In this document: positions 43,791-51,886 of the stretch, piece by piece
Layout: each line of letters begins with the position of its first letter
How positions within the stretch are numbered: position 1 is the stretch's first letter
Origin: CAVVEQ01 sp963804865
GTDB lineage: Bacteria; Chloroflexota; Anaerolineae; Anaerolineales; Anaerolineaceae
Assembly: GCA_963804865.1 (NCBI GenBank)
Contig: CAWDSH010000042.1
Coordinates: 1 to 64,000, forward strand
Length of the DNA stretch: 64,000 bases
Reading direction: 5' to 3'
Notes under the pieces: generated by a model
The model's input: only the letters and a program-made list of their open reading frames with translations
Databases searched by the model: none
What the model was told of the DNA's origin: nothing
Position numbers and translations under genes: made by a program

Positions 43791-43909
43791 GCCGCCCAAC
43801 AAAGCATGCCCTGGATGCTGGAGATCCTATTGTATTTTCTGACTCCAGGTTTTCCTGCTCCCAAGCTGAGGCCACCCCCGCCAGCAGGTAATGCCAGCCG
43901 TTGTGCAGC
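43791..43909 (+). other. attC-like recombination site G, right end of the array
   Basis: GCCGCCCAAC at 43791-43800 is a perfect left core; GTTGTGC at 43900-43906 has one mismatch to GTTRRRY. TGCTGG and CCAGCA pair inside. AAAGCATGC directly follows the left core as in the other sites. The next 215 bases hold no gene that I can see. Confidence 0.6.
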
Positions 43910-44126
43910 TTCCGCCAGTAATTGCTAGTACAAATCTGTTTATCAGATTTAAATGGCAACAGTATTGTAGATTATCAATAAATTATTTCAATAAATCCCC
44001 TTGCAAAAAAGAAAAGTTGGCCGATGCGTTAAAAGGATCGGCTAGTGGTTTTTTTGTATAATATTTAGGCATTCATACGATTGACACGCCTATTTAACAG
44101 TAATACTATGATAATAATATGAAACC

Positions 44127-44702
44127 ATGAATAACATAAATAGCATTAAAAAAGAGTTGTCACCGAACAACGCCAAGAACTTCTCGGGGCATTGAAAGCC
44201 CGTTTTGAGAAAAACATGAACCGCCACGTAGGTCTTGAATGGGTCTAAAGTTCAAGCAAAGCTGGAAGCCAATCCTGAAAAACTGTGGTCACTCAAGGAA
44301 ATGGAAAGAACTGGCGGCGAACCGGACGTTGTTGGTCAGGATCAAATGACAGGCGAATATATCTTCTATGATTGTTCGGCGGAAACCCCTAAAGAACGCA
44401 GAAATGTGTGTTACGACCGTGAAGCGCTGGAGGCGAGGAAGGAATTTAAACCAAAAGACACCGCCATGGATATGGCAGCAGCCATTGGCATTGAACTTCT
44501 AACAGAAGATCAATATCGTGAGCTGCAGAAACTTGGAAATTTTGATACGAAAACATCGAGCTGGTTGAAAACACCTTCTGAAATTAGAAAACTCGGCGGC
44601 GCCATTTTTGCCGATCGCCGCTATGATCATGTCTTCGTGTATCACAACGGTGCGGACTCTTACTATGGCGTCAGAGGATTCCGGGGCTTGCTGAGGGTTT
44701 AA
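44127..44702 (+). pseudogene. DUF4256 family protein with two N-terminal frameshifts
   Basis: The C-terminal 150 residues (from 44235) are intact: KVQAKLEANPEKLWSLKEME, TGGEPDVVG, TGEYIFYDCSAETP, LLTEDQYRELQKLGNFDTKT and YDHVFVYHNGADSYYGVRGF, the hallmark of DUF4256. The N-terminus is in two other frames: MNNINSIKKELSP from ATG 44127, then QRQELLGALKARFEKNMNRH. The start of the open frame at 44235 is therefore not the real start. The family is of unknown function. Two small indels would repair it. Confidence 0.7.
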
Positions 44703-44810
44703 ATTCTGCACAATCAACGAAGTAGGGTTTTCTTTGCACCACGTCTCAGAAAAGAATAGTCGTGGTTTCAGTGATGTGTCCATAAAAACCAAATAGATCA
44801 GGACAAATCC

Positions 44811-45410
44811 ATGATTACAGGCAACTTCTCAACACCTGTCATTGGCTGGATGGCAATCGTGACAGGAGTATCAGCCATTCTGGCAGTGATAACCATCACG
44901 CTGATGGCAACGGTGAAACCGTCCTTCGGCAAAGTCAACGATGTTTTCAACAGCATTATCGGAATTTCAAGCGCATTTCTGGCGTGGATGTTATTCGCCG
45001 GACATCATGCGACATCACCGGTGATGAGTCAAATTGCTCTTGCCCTTGCGGTGGTTGGTGCGATCTTTACCATTGTCGGATCGGTCCTGGTCATTTATGG
45101 CTTTACAGACTTTGTTCTGGCCGGGTGGTATTCTGGCATCGGGAATGCGCTGATCGGCTTGTGGCTGGTGGCATTTTGTATTTCCCTGCAAAACGGCGAC
45201 ATACTGCCTCACAACTTGATCGTATTCGGGATTGTCGCAGGAGCATGCATGTCAGTTGGGTTGATTGGTATCCCAGGGATATTCGCAAAAATCGACAGCA
45301 TAAAGTCCATGCCACGGTATCTCTATATTGCGTTTTTTGGATGGTTGGGAACATATATCCTGTATCCAATCTGGGCGATTTGGCTGGGACGAAATCTTCT
45401 GCTCAAATGA
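44811..45410 (+). CDS. Hypothetical six-span membrane protein
   Basis: A 199-residue polytopic protein; helices at about 10-32, 45-65, 70-95, 108-125, 135-155 and 170-195. Small-residue-rich helix faces (GWMAIVTGVSAILAVITITL, ALAVVGAIFTIVGSVLVIYG) but no transport or enzyme motif. The ATG has AGGACAAATCC upstream. A palindromic AGCGCT-based hairpin follows the stop. Function unknown. Confidence 0.6.
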   Translation: MITGNFSTPVIGWMAIVTGVSAILAVITITLMATVKPSFGKVNDVFNSIIGISSAFLAWMLFAGHHATSPVMSQIALALAVVGAIFTIVGSVLVIYGFTDFVLAGWYSGIGNALIGLWLVAFCISLQNGDILPHNLIVFGIVAGACMSVGLIGIPGIFAKIDSIKSMPRYLYIAFFGWLGTYILYPIWAIWLGRNLLLK

Positions 45411-45440
45411 AGCGCTCTCCATTTCAGGGAAGCGCTTTTC
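45411..45440 (+). terminator. Hairpin terminator
   Basis: AGCGCTCTCC and GGGAAGCGCT form an imperfect stem around ATTTCA, followed by TTTCATTTT. Confidence 0.5.
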
Positions 45441-45541
45441 ATTTTATAATGGCGAAATGAACCATGTCCATGATTAAATGTTATTTAGTGACCTGTCATA
45501 AAAATTCACAAGAAAATATGACAGCTTGAAGGAGGACTATC

Positions 45542-46126
45542 GTGACATTCATTAAGACAATTCCTGAAGAACAAGCGGAAGGTTTAGTGCAGGAAGTTTA
45601 TCAGGCTGCTCAAAAAACTTGGGGTTATGTGCCTAACCACGCCAAAGCGTTTAGTTTACACCCTGAAGTATATGACGCCTGGATGAAACTCAATGGCGCA
45701 ATACGAAAGAAAATGAGAATGCGTCGATATGAGCTGGTGACTTTTGCGGCAGCCATGTCGCTTGAATGTACGTATTGAATGCTGGCACACGGAGCGTTGC
45801 TCCGCAAAAATTTCTTCAGTGCAGAACAAATCGTGGCGATCGTAAAGGATTTTCGCAATGCAGATCTTACACCCGAGGAAGTTGCGATAATGTCATTTTC
45901 TCAAAAAATTACCACCCAGGCAAATAAAATCGATGAACATGATATGGATGAATTGCGTGGTTTTGGGCTTTCTGATGAAGATATCCTCGATGTGGTTCTT
46001 GCCAGTGCAGCCCGCAATTTCTTTAGCAAGACACTCGACGGATTGGGCACAACGCCCGATAATGAATATCTTGATCTTGAACCTGAGCTTCGTCAAGCAC
46101 TAACTCTGGGTCGCCCATTTCCCTAG
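45542..46126 (+). CDS. Probable selenoprotein: AhpD/CMD-family peroxidase-like protein with in-frame TGA (Sec79)
   Basis: Read through the TGA at 45776-45778 this is a 194-residue carboxymuconolactone-decarboxylase/AhpD-like protein. The active-site motif E-x11-C-x2-C-x3-H is present as Glu64, Cys76, residue 79 and His83 (LECTY then MLAHG), and residue 79, the peroxidatic Cys of AhpD, is encoded by TGA. Both halves are in one frame and fully conserved in sense (TWGYVPNHAKAFSLHPEVY before; LTPEEVAIMSFSQKIT and ARNFFSKTLDGLG after). A SECIS-like hairpin follows the TGA. GTG 45542 has AAGGAGG upstream. Alternatively a Cys-to-stop mutation or sequencing error. Confidence 0.7.
45776..45804 (+). 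promoter_or_regulatory. UGA with putative bacterial SECIS hairpin
   Basis: CGGAGC (45790-45795), loop GTT, GCTCCG (45799-45804): a perfect six-pair stem whose loop begins with G and lies 17 bases after the UGA. This fits the known bacterial SECIS rules (apical loop about 16-37 bases after UGA, G among the first loop bases). Confidence 0.6.
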
Positions 46127-46197
46127 AGGATTGTGCAGGAATCGATAATGCTTCGAAAACATTTTATAAAGTCCAAAAACGCAAGAGGAGACTGAAG

Positions 46198-46512
46198 ATG
46201 ATCAGCAGAATCTGGCATGGATGGACCACACTCGAGAATGCGGATAAATATGAGGCACTGCTAAAAGAAGAGATCTTCATCGGGATCCGCAACCGCAATA
46301 TCAGCGGTTTCAAAGATATCCAGCTGCTGCGTCGTGAAATTAATGACGAGGTTGAATTTGTCACCATCATGGTGTTTGATTCCCTGGATGCTGTTCGAGA
46401 ATTTGCTGGTGATGATTACGAGATCGCGGTCGTCCCCGAAAAAGCGAGGGCAGTACTTTCCCATTTCGATCAGCGATCCCAGCATTACGAGATCAGGGTG
46501 GCTGGGATTTGA
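46198..46512 (+). CDS. ABM-like (dimeric alpha-beta barrel) protein
   Basis: A 104-residue protein, MISRIWHGWTTLENADKYEA to ALLKEEIF, then DIQLLRREINDEVEFVTIMV and AVREFAGDDYEIAVVPEKAR. The R.W.G.T....A..YE.......GI pattern and the F.TI..FDS...VR.F.G.DY end belong to the dimeric alpha-beta-barrel antibiotic-biosynthesis-monooxygenase-like group. Such proteins may be small oxygenases or ligand carriers; no catalytic claim is made. The ATG has AGAGGAGACTGAAG upstream. It may be co-transcribed with the selenoprotein gene 71 bases before it. Confidence 0.75.
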   Translation: MISRIWHGWTTLENADKYEALLKEEIFIGIRNRNISGFKDIQLLRREINDEVEFVTIMVFDSLDAVREFAGDDYEIAVVPEKARAVLSHFDQRSQHYEIRVAGI

Positions 46513-46541
46513 AGAGTTAAATATCGGTAAAAGGTAGTTCC

Positions 46542-47258
46542 ATGAAACTAACCACAAAATGGAAGACAGTATTTCCGGGAGCGATGATCGGGATCATTGA
46601 AATGACCGATGTAATCAATACTGACCCCGACTCAACCCTTCAAAAGAGAGCATCGGAAGTTGAAGCCCTGATCAAGAGCAATTATGCCGGGTATGACCGG
46701 AAGCAGCTGCTTACCCTGCCTGCCCTGCATGTCTATGCTGATTATTACAAACGATTTGACAAAACCTATCACGTTTTGCTGCAGCTGGAATCAGTCCTCT
46801 TGAAGGGCAAGACCATCCAGGGACCCAGTCCCATCGTCCTGACCATGTTCCTCGCCGAGATGAAGGGCTTGCTGCTCACCGCTGTGCACGATCTTGAAAA
46901 AGTAAAGGGAGAGCTGGTCGTGGATGTGGCCGTCGGAAACGAGAAATACATTACCATGGCTGGTACTGACCAAATTCTCAAAGCCGGCGATATGTTTATC
47001 CGCGATGATGAGGGCATTCTGTCCAGCATCATTTACGGACCGGACCAACGGACGATGATCAGGCAGGATAGTCGCAAGATCCTATTCACAGTCTATGCGC
47101 CCGCCGGGATCAGGAAAGAGGACCTGGAGGATCACCTTCAGGACCTTGAGAAGCAATATTCATCTTTTTTCACCAGACGCCGAGGTTGCGGATCACGCGA
47201 TCCTCGCAGCAGGTTGAATCCCATCCTCGGGATTGATGAAACAAACCATTTTTTATAG
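46542..47258 (+). CDS. Stand-alone B3/B4 tRNA-binding-domain protein
   Basis: A 238-residue soluble protein with the B3/B4 fold of the phenylalanyl-tRNA synthetase beta subunit: FPGAMIGIIEMTDV, TLPALHVYADYYKRFDKTYH, VLTMFLAEMKGLLLTAVHDL and VDVAVGNEKYITMAGTDQIL followed by DDEGILSSIIYGPDQRT. Stand-alone copies are thought to act in editing or quality control of aminoacyl-tRNA, but this is not established. The last 30 residues (RRGCGSRDPRSRLNPILG) look unlike the family and may come from a late indel. It lies 11 bases from the PhzF gene. Confidence 0.75.
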   Translation: MKLTTKWKTVFPGAMIGIIEMTDVINTDPDSTLQKRASEVEALIKSNYAGYDRKQLLTLPALHVYADYYKRFDKTYHVLLQLESVLLKGKTIQGPSPIVLTMFLAEMKGLLLTAVHDLEKVKGELVVDVAVGNEKYITMAGTDQILKAGDMFIRDDEGILSSIIYGPDQRTMIRQDSRKILFTVYAPAGIRKEDLEDHLQDLEKQYSSFFTRRRGCGSRDPRSRLNPILGIDETNHFL

Positions 47259-47268
47259 AGAGGTTTCC

Positions 47269-48054
47269 ATGGAAATAACGCTTTACCACGTTGATGCATT
47301 CACCAGTGAGCTCTTCAAGGGTAATCCCGCCGCGGTATGCCCCCTCGATCATTGGCTGCCGGATGAGCTGATGCTGAAGATCGCGTTGGAAAATTCGGTC
47401 TCCGAAACCGCCTTTTTCATCCCAGCCAGCGAGGGATTTGAGATTCGCTGGTTCACTCCGGAGCTCGAGATGGATCTCTGCGGGCATGCCACCCTGGCCA
47501 CCGCCCATGTGATCGCGCGGCATTTGCATTACCCGAAAGAGGTGATCAAGCTGCAATCGAAAAGCGGTGATTTATCGGTCAAAGTGGGTGAAAAGCTGAT
47601 CACGCTGGATTTCCCGTCGCGCAAAGCGCTACCAAGCCAGGCGCCGCAGATCATCCTGGATGCGATAAAAGAAAAACCCATTGAAATCTTGAAAGCCAGG
47701 GACTACCTGTTGGTTTTTGAATCCGAGGAAATCATCAGGAACATGAAACCCGAAAAAAGCCTGATGGATCAAATCAACCTGGCTCCGGGGGGGATCATCG
47801 TGACGGCTCCCGGCCGGGAGGTTGATTTTGTTTCGCGTTTCTTTTCCACCCAGGCGAGCATTTTCGAAGACCCGGTGACTGGCTCCGCGCACTGCACCCT
47901 TATCCCATACTGGAGCGAAAAATTGGGGAAGATGACCATGATCGCCCGGCAATTATCCGCGAGAGGTGGGACGCTGCACTGCGAAGACCTGGGCGATAGA
48001 GTGCATATTTCAGGGGAGGCGGTCACCTATTTGGTGGGAAAAATCACCCTCTAA
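47269..48054 (+). CDS. PhzF-family isomerase
   Basis: A 261-residue PhzF/DapF-like protein. It opens with ITLYHVDAFTSELFKGNPAA, carries the catalytic Glu46 in ENSVSETAFF, then ELEMDLCGHATLATAHVI and the second-lobe FSTQASIFEDPVTGSAHCTL, which mirrors the first. PhzF proteins isomerise or epimerise small acids; outside phenazine operons their substrates are unknown, and there are no phenazine genes here. ATG 47269 has AGAGAGG seven bases upstream and is preferred to the longer frame from 47233. Confidence 0.85.
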   Translation: MEITLYHVDAFTSELFKGNPAAVCPLDHWLPDELMLKIALENSVSETAFFIPASEGFEIRWFTPELEMDLCGHATLATAHVIARHLHYPKEVIKLQSKSGDLSVKVGEKLITLDFPSRKALPSQAPQIILDAIKEKPIEILKARDYLLVFESEEIIRNMKPEKSLMDQINLAPGGIIVTAPGREVDFVSRFFSTQASIFEDPVTGSAHCTLIPYWSEKLGKMTMIARQLSARGGTLHCEDLGDRVHISGEAVTYLVGKITL

Positions 48055-48111
48055 TCGTGCGCCTGGTCTTATGAGGACAGGGTCTTTCAATCTAATAAAT
48101 TCAAATTACTA

Positions 48112-48133
48112 GACGGATCAAGCGCGATCCGTC
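48112..48133 (+). terminator. Intrinsic terminator after PhzF gene
   Basis: GACGGATC and GATCCGTC pair around AAGCGC; CAGTTTTCT follows. Confidence 0.7.
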
Positions 48134-48234
48134 CAGTTTTCTCCTTAAAGAGGATAACCGTTACCTGATGAACGCCTTATTTCTCAGGTTATGGGATAAT
48201 TTATCGGAGCAAATTGACTGATCTGGAGGAAGAC

Positions 48235-49218
48235 ATGCAATATCGAGAATTGGGACGAACCAGCTGGAAAGTATCCGCGTTAAGTTTTGGCGCCTGGGCG
48301 ATCGGCGGCACCTGGGGACCAACGGATGAGTCCGAATCCCTGGCCGCCCTACATCGCGCAATCGAAATGGGCGTCAATTTCATTGATACCGCGGATGTGT
48401 ATGGTGATGGCATCAGTGAGCGGCTGATCGCGAAACTTCGCCGCGAAACCCGTGAACCTTTCCAGGTTGCGACGAAAGCCGGGAGGCGCTTGGATCCCCA
48501 CGTCGCTTCCGGTTACAACCAGGAAAACCTGACCGCTTTTATCGAACGCAGCTTGAAAAACCTTGAAATGGAAACACTCGACCTCGTTCAGCTGCATTGC
48601 CCGCCCACACAGGTTTTTTACGAGCCCGAGGTTTTTGGCGTTCTCGATGACCTGGTGAAAGCCGGGAAGATCCGTTATTACGGCGTCAGCGTGGAAAAGG
48701 TCGAGGAGGCGCTCAAAGCCATCGAGTATCCCAATGTCCAGACCGTGCAGATCATCTTCAACATGTTCCGGCAGCGGCCTGCCGACCTGTTTTTTGAGCT
48801 GGCGAAGAAACGCAAGGTGGGTATCCTCGCCCGGGTACCTTTATCATCCGGGATGCTCACCGGCAAGATGAAACCAGATTCCAAATTCTCGTCTGATGAT
48901 CACCGCGCATTCAACCGGCAGGGGGAATCCTTTGACCGCGGTGAAACCTTCTCAGGCGTTGACTACAATGTTGGACTGCAAGCTGTCGAAGAACTGAAAG
49001 CAATCTGCCCGAAAGGGATGAGCCTGACTCAATTTGCCCTGCGCTGGATATTGATGTTCGATGCCGTGACCTGCGCCATCCCGGGTGCCAAGCGCCCGGC
49101 GCAGGCTGAAGAGAACTTCAGCGCTGCTGATCTCCCCCCACTCAGCGAAGAGACCATGAAAGCGGTGCGAGCCATCTATGACCGTTCCATCCGCGAGCTG
49201 GTCCATCATTATTGGTAG
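48235..49218 (+). CDS. Aldo/keto reductase
   Basis: A 327-residue NADPH-dependent TIM-barrel reductase. The catalytic tetrad is Asp51, Tyr56 (FIDTADVYGDG), Lys81 (QVATKAGR) and His121 (DLVQLHCPP). Nucleotide-binding segments include PGAKRPAQAEENFSAADL near the C-terminus. YcsN/YhdN-type members of this branch reduce small aldehydes or sugars; the exact substrate cannot be told. ATG 48235 has GGAGGAAGAC in front and is preferred to TTG 48214. It has its own transcription unit after a terminator. Confidence 0.9.
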   Translation: MQYRELGRTSWKVSALSFGAWAIGGTWGPTDESESLAALHRAIEMGVNFIDTADVYGDGISERLIAKLRRETREPFQVATKAGRRLDPHVASGYNQENLTAFIERSLKNLEMETLDLVQLHCPPTQVFYEPEVFGVLDDLVKAGKIRYYGVSVEKVEEALKAIEYPNVQTVQIIFNMFRQRPADLFFELAKKRKVGILARVPLSSGMLTGKMKPDSKFSSDDHRAFNRQGESFDRGETFSGVDYNVGLQAVEELKAICPKGMSLTQFALRWILMFDAVTCAIPGAKRPAQAEENFSAADLPPLSEETMKAVRAIYDRSIRELVHHYW

Positions 49219-49315
49219 ATCAACATCATTAAAGACAAGGAAGAAAATCTAATTAACCATTAAATTTCTTGGAAAGGCATAAGGTTGTAAAGTATTTCAT
49301 GAGAGGGATTAGAAA

Positions 49316-49789
49316 ATGAATATCGGGATTATTGTCTATTCCTTGAGCGGGCACAGCCTGTCCGTTGCATCGGAACTAAAGGATAAACTTTCAGCGTCAG
49401 GTCATAGCGTGGTAATGGCGCGAATCGAAACCGTGGGACCGGCGAGCGCCGCCAATGAGCAGGCTGATCTCAAAACCAAACCGGCGGTTGAAAAATATGA
49501 CACGCTGGTCTTTGGTTTCCCGGTGCGTGGAGGTGCAATTCCACCCCCGATGATGAGCTATCTCGAGGGCATCCCTTCTTTGCGAAATAAGAAAGTGCAC
49601 TCTTTTGTTACCCACTTTTTCCGAAAAGAATGGGGCGCCAATCAAACAAACGCTGCGCTTAAGGCGATTTGCGAATCAAAAGGCGCGCATATCTGCTATA
49701 TGGGCGAGATAAATTGGTTCAGCCTCAACCGTAGAAAATTGGTGATACAAGTTATCGATCAAATAAAGGAGTCAATAACTAAATGCTAA
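49316..49789 (+). CDS. Flavodoxin-family protein
   Basis: A 157-residue cytosolic protein: GIIVYSLSGHSLSVASEL is the FMN phosphate-binding loop (YS.SGH), then DTLVFGFPVRGGAIPPPM for the 50s-type loop and FVTHFFRKEWGANQTN. It resembles short-chain flavodoxins/NAD(P)H-dependent FMN reductase-like proteins. A role as a single-electron carrier is plausible. The terminator after it (49863-49888) and its separation from the reductase gene indicate a single-gene unit. Confidence 0.8.
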   Translation: MNIGIIVYSLSGHSLSVASELKDKLSASGHSVVMARIETVGPASAANEQADLKTKPAVEKYDTLVFGFPVRGGAIPPPMMSYLEGIPSLRNKKVHSFVTHFFRKEWGANQTNAALKAICESKGAHICYMGEINWFSLNRRKLVIQVIDQIKESITKC

Positions 49790-49862
49790 TGTTTTTGCAT
49801 TAATCACGATCGAAAACCCATCCATAAAAAAGATGATGTTGGACCGCATAAATCCTTAAAAA

Positions 49863-49888
49863 AGCGATGCTTCCCGGGAAGCATCGCT
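49863..49888. terminator. Perfectly palindromic terminator
   Basis: AGCGATGCTTCCC and GGGAAGCATCGCT are exact complements with A-rich sequence before and TAAATCTTTT after; it can act in both directions. Confidence 0.7.
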
Positions 49889-50026
49889 AAATCTTTTATA
49901 AACAGGTCGGGTCTATTGGAAAGCGTCGAAGTGAAACTCGAGCTGACATTTTCTTATGAGAATTCGAAGGTTATTGGAAACGATTTTTCCTTTCTTCCAA
50001 TTGACCAATCGGTAGACGAAAGTTCT

Positions 50027-50509
50027 CTATAATGACTGCGATAACATGCCGTGAATCTCGCGTTCCACCTGGTCGCGCGGCATTGATAATGCAAATCCCC
50101 ACTCTCCACACAGCGAACTCCAGGCGCGATTCATAATAGTTTGATCGTCGTCATTCAAGGACTTCTTCTTCGCAAAGGATGATAGATCCCGGATCACCCG
50201 GCAGGTGGTCTCTGCCTTCCCATCCGCCAGTGCCTGGCGTAATTGCGTTTTCCGGTCGAAGCGATCTTCCATCAATGATTCTCCCGATCCGCTTAATATT
50301 TTTACCAGTTTCTTGAAATCATTCCTGGGGGTTGGCACCCGCAGTCGATTCGAAACCTCGCCATCGGCCGGAACGAAAACGGTTAAATTCTGGATCTTGA
50401 CAACGTAATAGAGTGTCTTTTCACCCGACAACATCCGTTCTTCGATGCCAACGATCTCCCCGAGACCGTGAGCCCAGTGAACGATTGGGTCGCCTACATT
50501 GAAGTTCAT
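50027..50509 (-). CDS. CarD/CdnL-family transcriptional regulator
   Basis: A 160-residue protein. The N-terminal Tudor-like RNA-polymerase-binding module is clear (FNVGDPIVHWAHGLGEIVGI, LYYVVKIQNLTVFVPADGE), followed by a helical DNA-contacting half (LRQALADGKAETTCRVIRDL, TIMNRAWSSLCGEWGFALSM). CarD proteins bind the beta subunit and stabilise open complexes, in general stress or rRNA control. The short spacer contains a hairpin (CCAATCC...GGATTGG) just upstream that may affect its leader. Start ATG 50509 follows AGGAGGTAAAG. Confidence 0.85.
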   Translation of the reverse strand: MNFNVGDPIVHWAHGLGEIVGIEERMLSGEKTLYYVVKIQNLTVFVPADGEVSNRLRVPTPRNDFKKLVKILSGSGESLMEDRFDRKTQLRQALADGKAETTCRVIRDLSSFAKKKSLNDDDQTIMNRAWSSLCGEWGFALSMPRDQVEREIHGMLSQSL

Positions 50510-50828
50510 CTTTACCTCCTATCACGAAATACCGAAAAAAGGTGTAAAAATACCAATCCATATGGAAGGATTGGCATTTATTAAGTTTATCCTTGAATGG
50601 GCTCCTTCATTATAACACCAAAACAGTGCAGCAGATCGCGACTGTATGCTGTCCGACGCCCCTGTTTTCAACAGGCATTGATCTTTTTCATTTGATCTCA
50701 ATCTTCGCGTCCGCTCACTGAGTATAGTTTGTACAGCTTGACCTTTGTGGAGCGGGAGAGCCAAGTTCAAGTGTTATATCCATTTCATTTGCGTCATTAA
50801 TAAGAATTGTCCAACGTTATTCAAAAAT

Positions 50829-50858
50829 AGGACAATAATTATCCTATAAGTTTATAAT
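50829..50858 (+). promoter_or_regulatory. Predicted sigma70-type promoter upstream of the VOC gene
   Basis: AGGACA at 50829-50834 and a perfect TATAAT at 50853-50858, spacer 18. The ATG is 31 bases further on with GGAG before it. A similar AT-rich string, ATAATTA-CCTTATAAGTT, occurs at about 53795 before the sugar dehydrogenase gene. Confidence 0.45.
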
Positions 50859-50889
50859 ATAAAAAAATTCATGCAAAAAAGGAGCTAAA

Positions 50890-51300
50890 ATGGCGACGAA
50901 AATATTTGTCAATTTACCGGTGAAGGACCTCAACAAATCAGTTGAGTTTTTCACCAAGTTGGGTTTTTCATTCAATCCTCAATTCACCGACGAGAATGCC
51001 ACGTGCATGATCGTGGGAGAAGATAGCTATGTTATGTTGCTGGTCGAAAAATTCTTCAAGACCTTCACCTCAAAGGAAATCGCTGACAGCACGAAAAGCA
51101 TTGAGGTCATCACCAGCCTGAACGTTGAGAGCCGCGCCAAGGTGGATGAGATGGTGGATAAAGCGATTCAGGCAGGCGCAGGCACTGCCAGGGAACCTGA
51201 GGAATATCCCTTTATGTATGACCGCAGCTTCCACGACCTGGATGGTCATCTCTGGGAAATCGGATATATGGACCTGGAGGCAATTGCCAAAAAACCTTGA
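50890..51300 (+). CDS. VOC-superfamily (glyoxalase/bleomycin-resistance-like) protein
   Basis: A 136-residue protein of the VOC fold: IFVNLPVKDLNKSVEFFTKL, then FTDENATCMIVGEDSYVMLL, and DRSFHDLDGHLWEIGYMDLE. The paired beta-alpha-beta modules and the D.DGH.WE ending are typical of the 'PhnB/YcjT-like' metal-binding subgroup; it may bind a small metabolite. The ATG has AAAAAGGAGCTAAA, a strong site. The next gene follows within 50 bases, so both may be co-transcribed. Confidence 0.8.
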   Translation: MATKIFVNLPVKDLNKSVEFFTKLGFSFNPQFTDENATCMIVGEDSYVMLLVEKFFKTFTSKEIADSTKSIEVITSLNVESRAKVDEMVDKAIQAGAGTAREPEEYPFMYDRSFHDLDGHLWEIGYMDLEAIAKKP

Positions 51301-51349
51301 GCGGGAAGCGCAATTGTTGAAAAAAAGGATGTTTTTAGACAGCGATAAA

Positions 51350-51802
51350 ATGATGAAAATTACATATTTGACAGAAATTTGGAAAGATTCCGAAAAGAAC
51401 GCCACCGGGATTCAAGTCCCCGGAGAGGTGGTGGAGAAGCTCGGTTCCGGCAAGAGACCCCCAGTGAAGGTGACCCTGAACGGGTACACCTACCGGACTA
51501 CCATGGCGGTTATGGGCGGAGTTTTTATGCTGCCTTTGAGCGCGGAGAATAGGACGGCATCCGGGGTCAAGGCAGGAGACCATCTGGAAATTACGCTCGA
51601 GCTGGATACAGAACCTCGCACTGTTGAAGTGCCTGCGGATCTTAGGTCAGCCTTACTTAATAAGAGCGGGGCATCCAGCAAGTTTGACGCCCTATCCTTT
51701 TCCGTTCGCAAGGAATATGTGCGCCAGGTGGAATCCGCGAAAGCCCGGGAAACACGTGACCGCAGGATAGCAATCATCGTTGAAAAACTGGGAGGCTCTT
51801 AA
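51350..51802 (+). CDS. DUF1905/YdeI (OmdA)-like protein
   Basis: About 150 residues. The first half (YLTEIWKDSEKNATGIQVPG, VKVTLNGYTYRTTMAVMGGV, GVKAGDHLEITLELDTEPRT) is the DUF1905 beta-barrel. The C-terminal half (DLRSALLNKSGASSKFDALS, SVRKEYVRQVESAKARETRD) is the YdeI/OmdA helical region described from bacteriocin-protection proteins. The true role is unknown. Starts at ATG 51350 or 51353 are possible; there is no strong ribosome-binding site, so translation may be coupled to the VOC gene. Confidence 0.75.
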   Translation: MMKITYLTEIWKDSEKNATGIQVPGEVVEKLGSGKRPPVKVTLNGYTYRTTMAVMGGVFMLPLSAENRTASGVKAGDHLEITLELDTEPRTVEVPADLRSALLNKSGASSKFDALSFSVRKEYVRQVESAKARETRDRRIAIIVEKLGGS

Positions 51803-51841
51803 GACGGAATCCATGGAGATAAGTCGCTCATTAAATCAAAA

Positions 51842-51870
51842 ACCGGCAGAGGGAACTTTCCTCTGCCGGT
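51842..51870. terminator. Bidirectional terminator
   Basis: ACCGGCAGAGG and CCTCTGCCGGT pair over eleven bases around a seven-base loop between two convergent genes. Confidence 0.7.
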
Positions 51871-51886
51871 AAGCTTGCTTCGATGA

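Larger units (their letters stand above)
38400..43909 (+). mobile_element. Cluster of attC-like sites with gene cassettes, no integrase in view (CALIN-like)
   Basis: Six imperfect inverted repeats of about 95-135 bases, each starting with an RYYYAAC-type core and ending with a GTTRRRY-type core, follow co-oriented genes at 39140, 40127, 41262, 41989, 43021 and 43791. Several share the words GCCGCCCAACA or GCCGCCCAATA, AAAGC(A/G)TGC and CCGTT(A/G)GGCG. All genes between them read in the plus direction, each attC-like site lying just 3' of a gene, as in integron cassettes. Base composition is AT-richer than either flank. No tyrosine recombinase is encoded in the window, so the array's integrase must be elsewhere or lost. 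Confidence 0.7.

Noticed and set aside
45779..46126. Separate gene starting at the ATG right after the TGA
   Set aside because: It is in the same frame, has no ribosome-binding site (the SECIS-like hairpin is there), and only completes the AhpD motif when joined to the upstream half.
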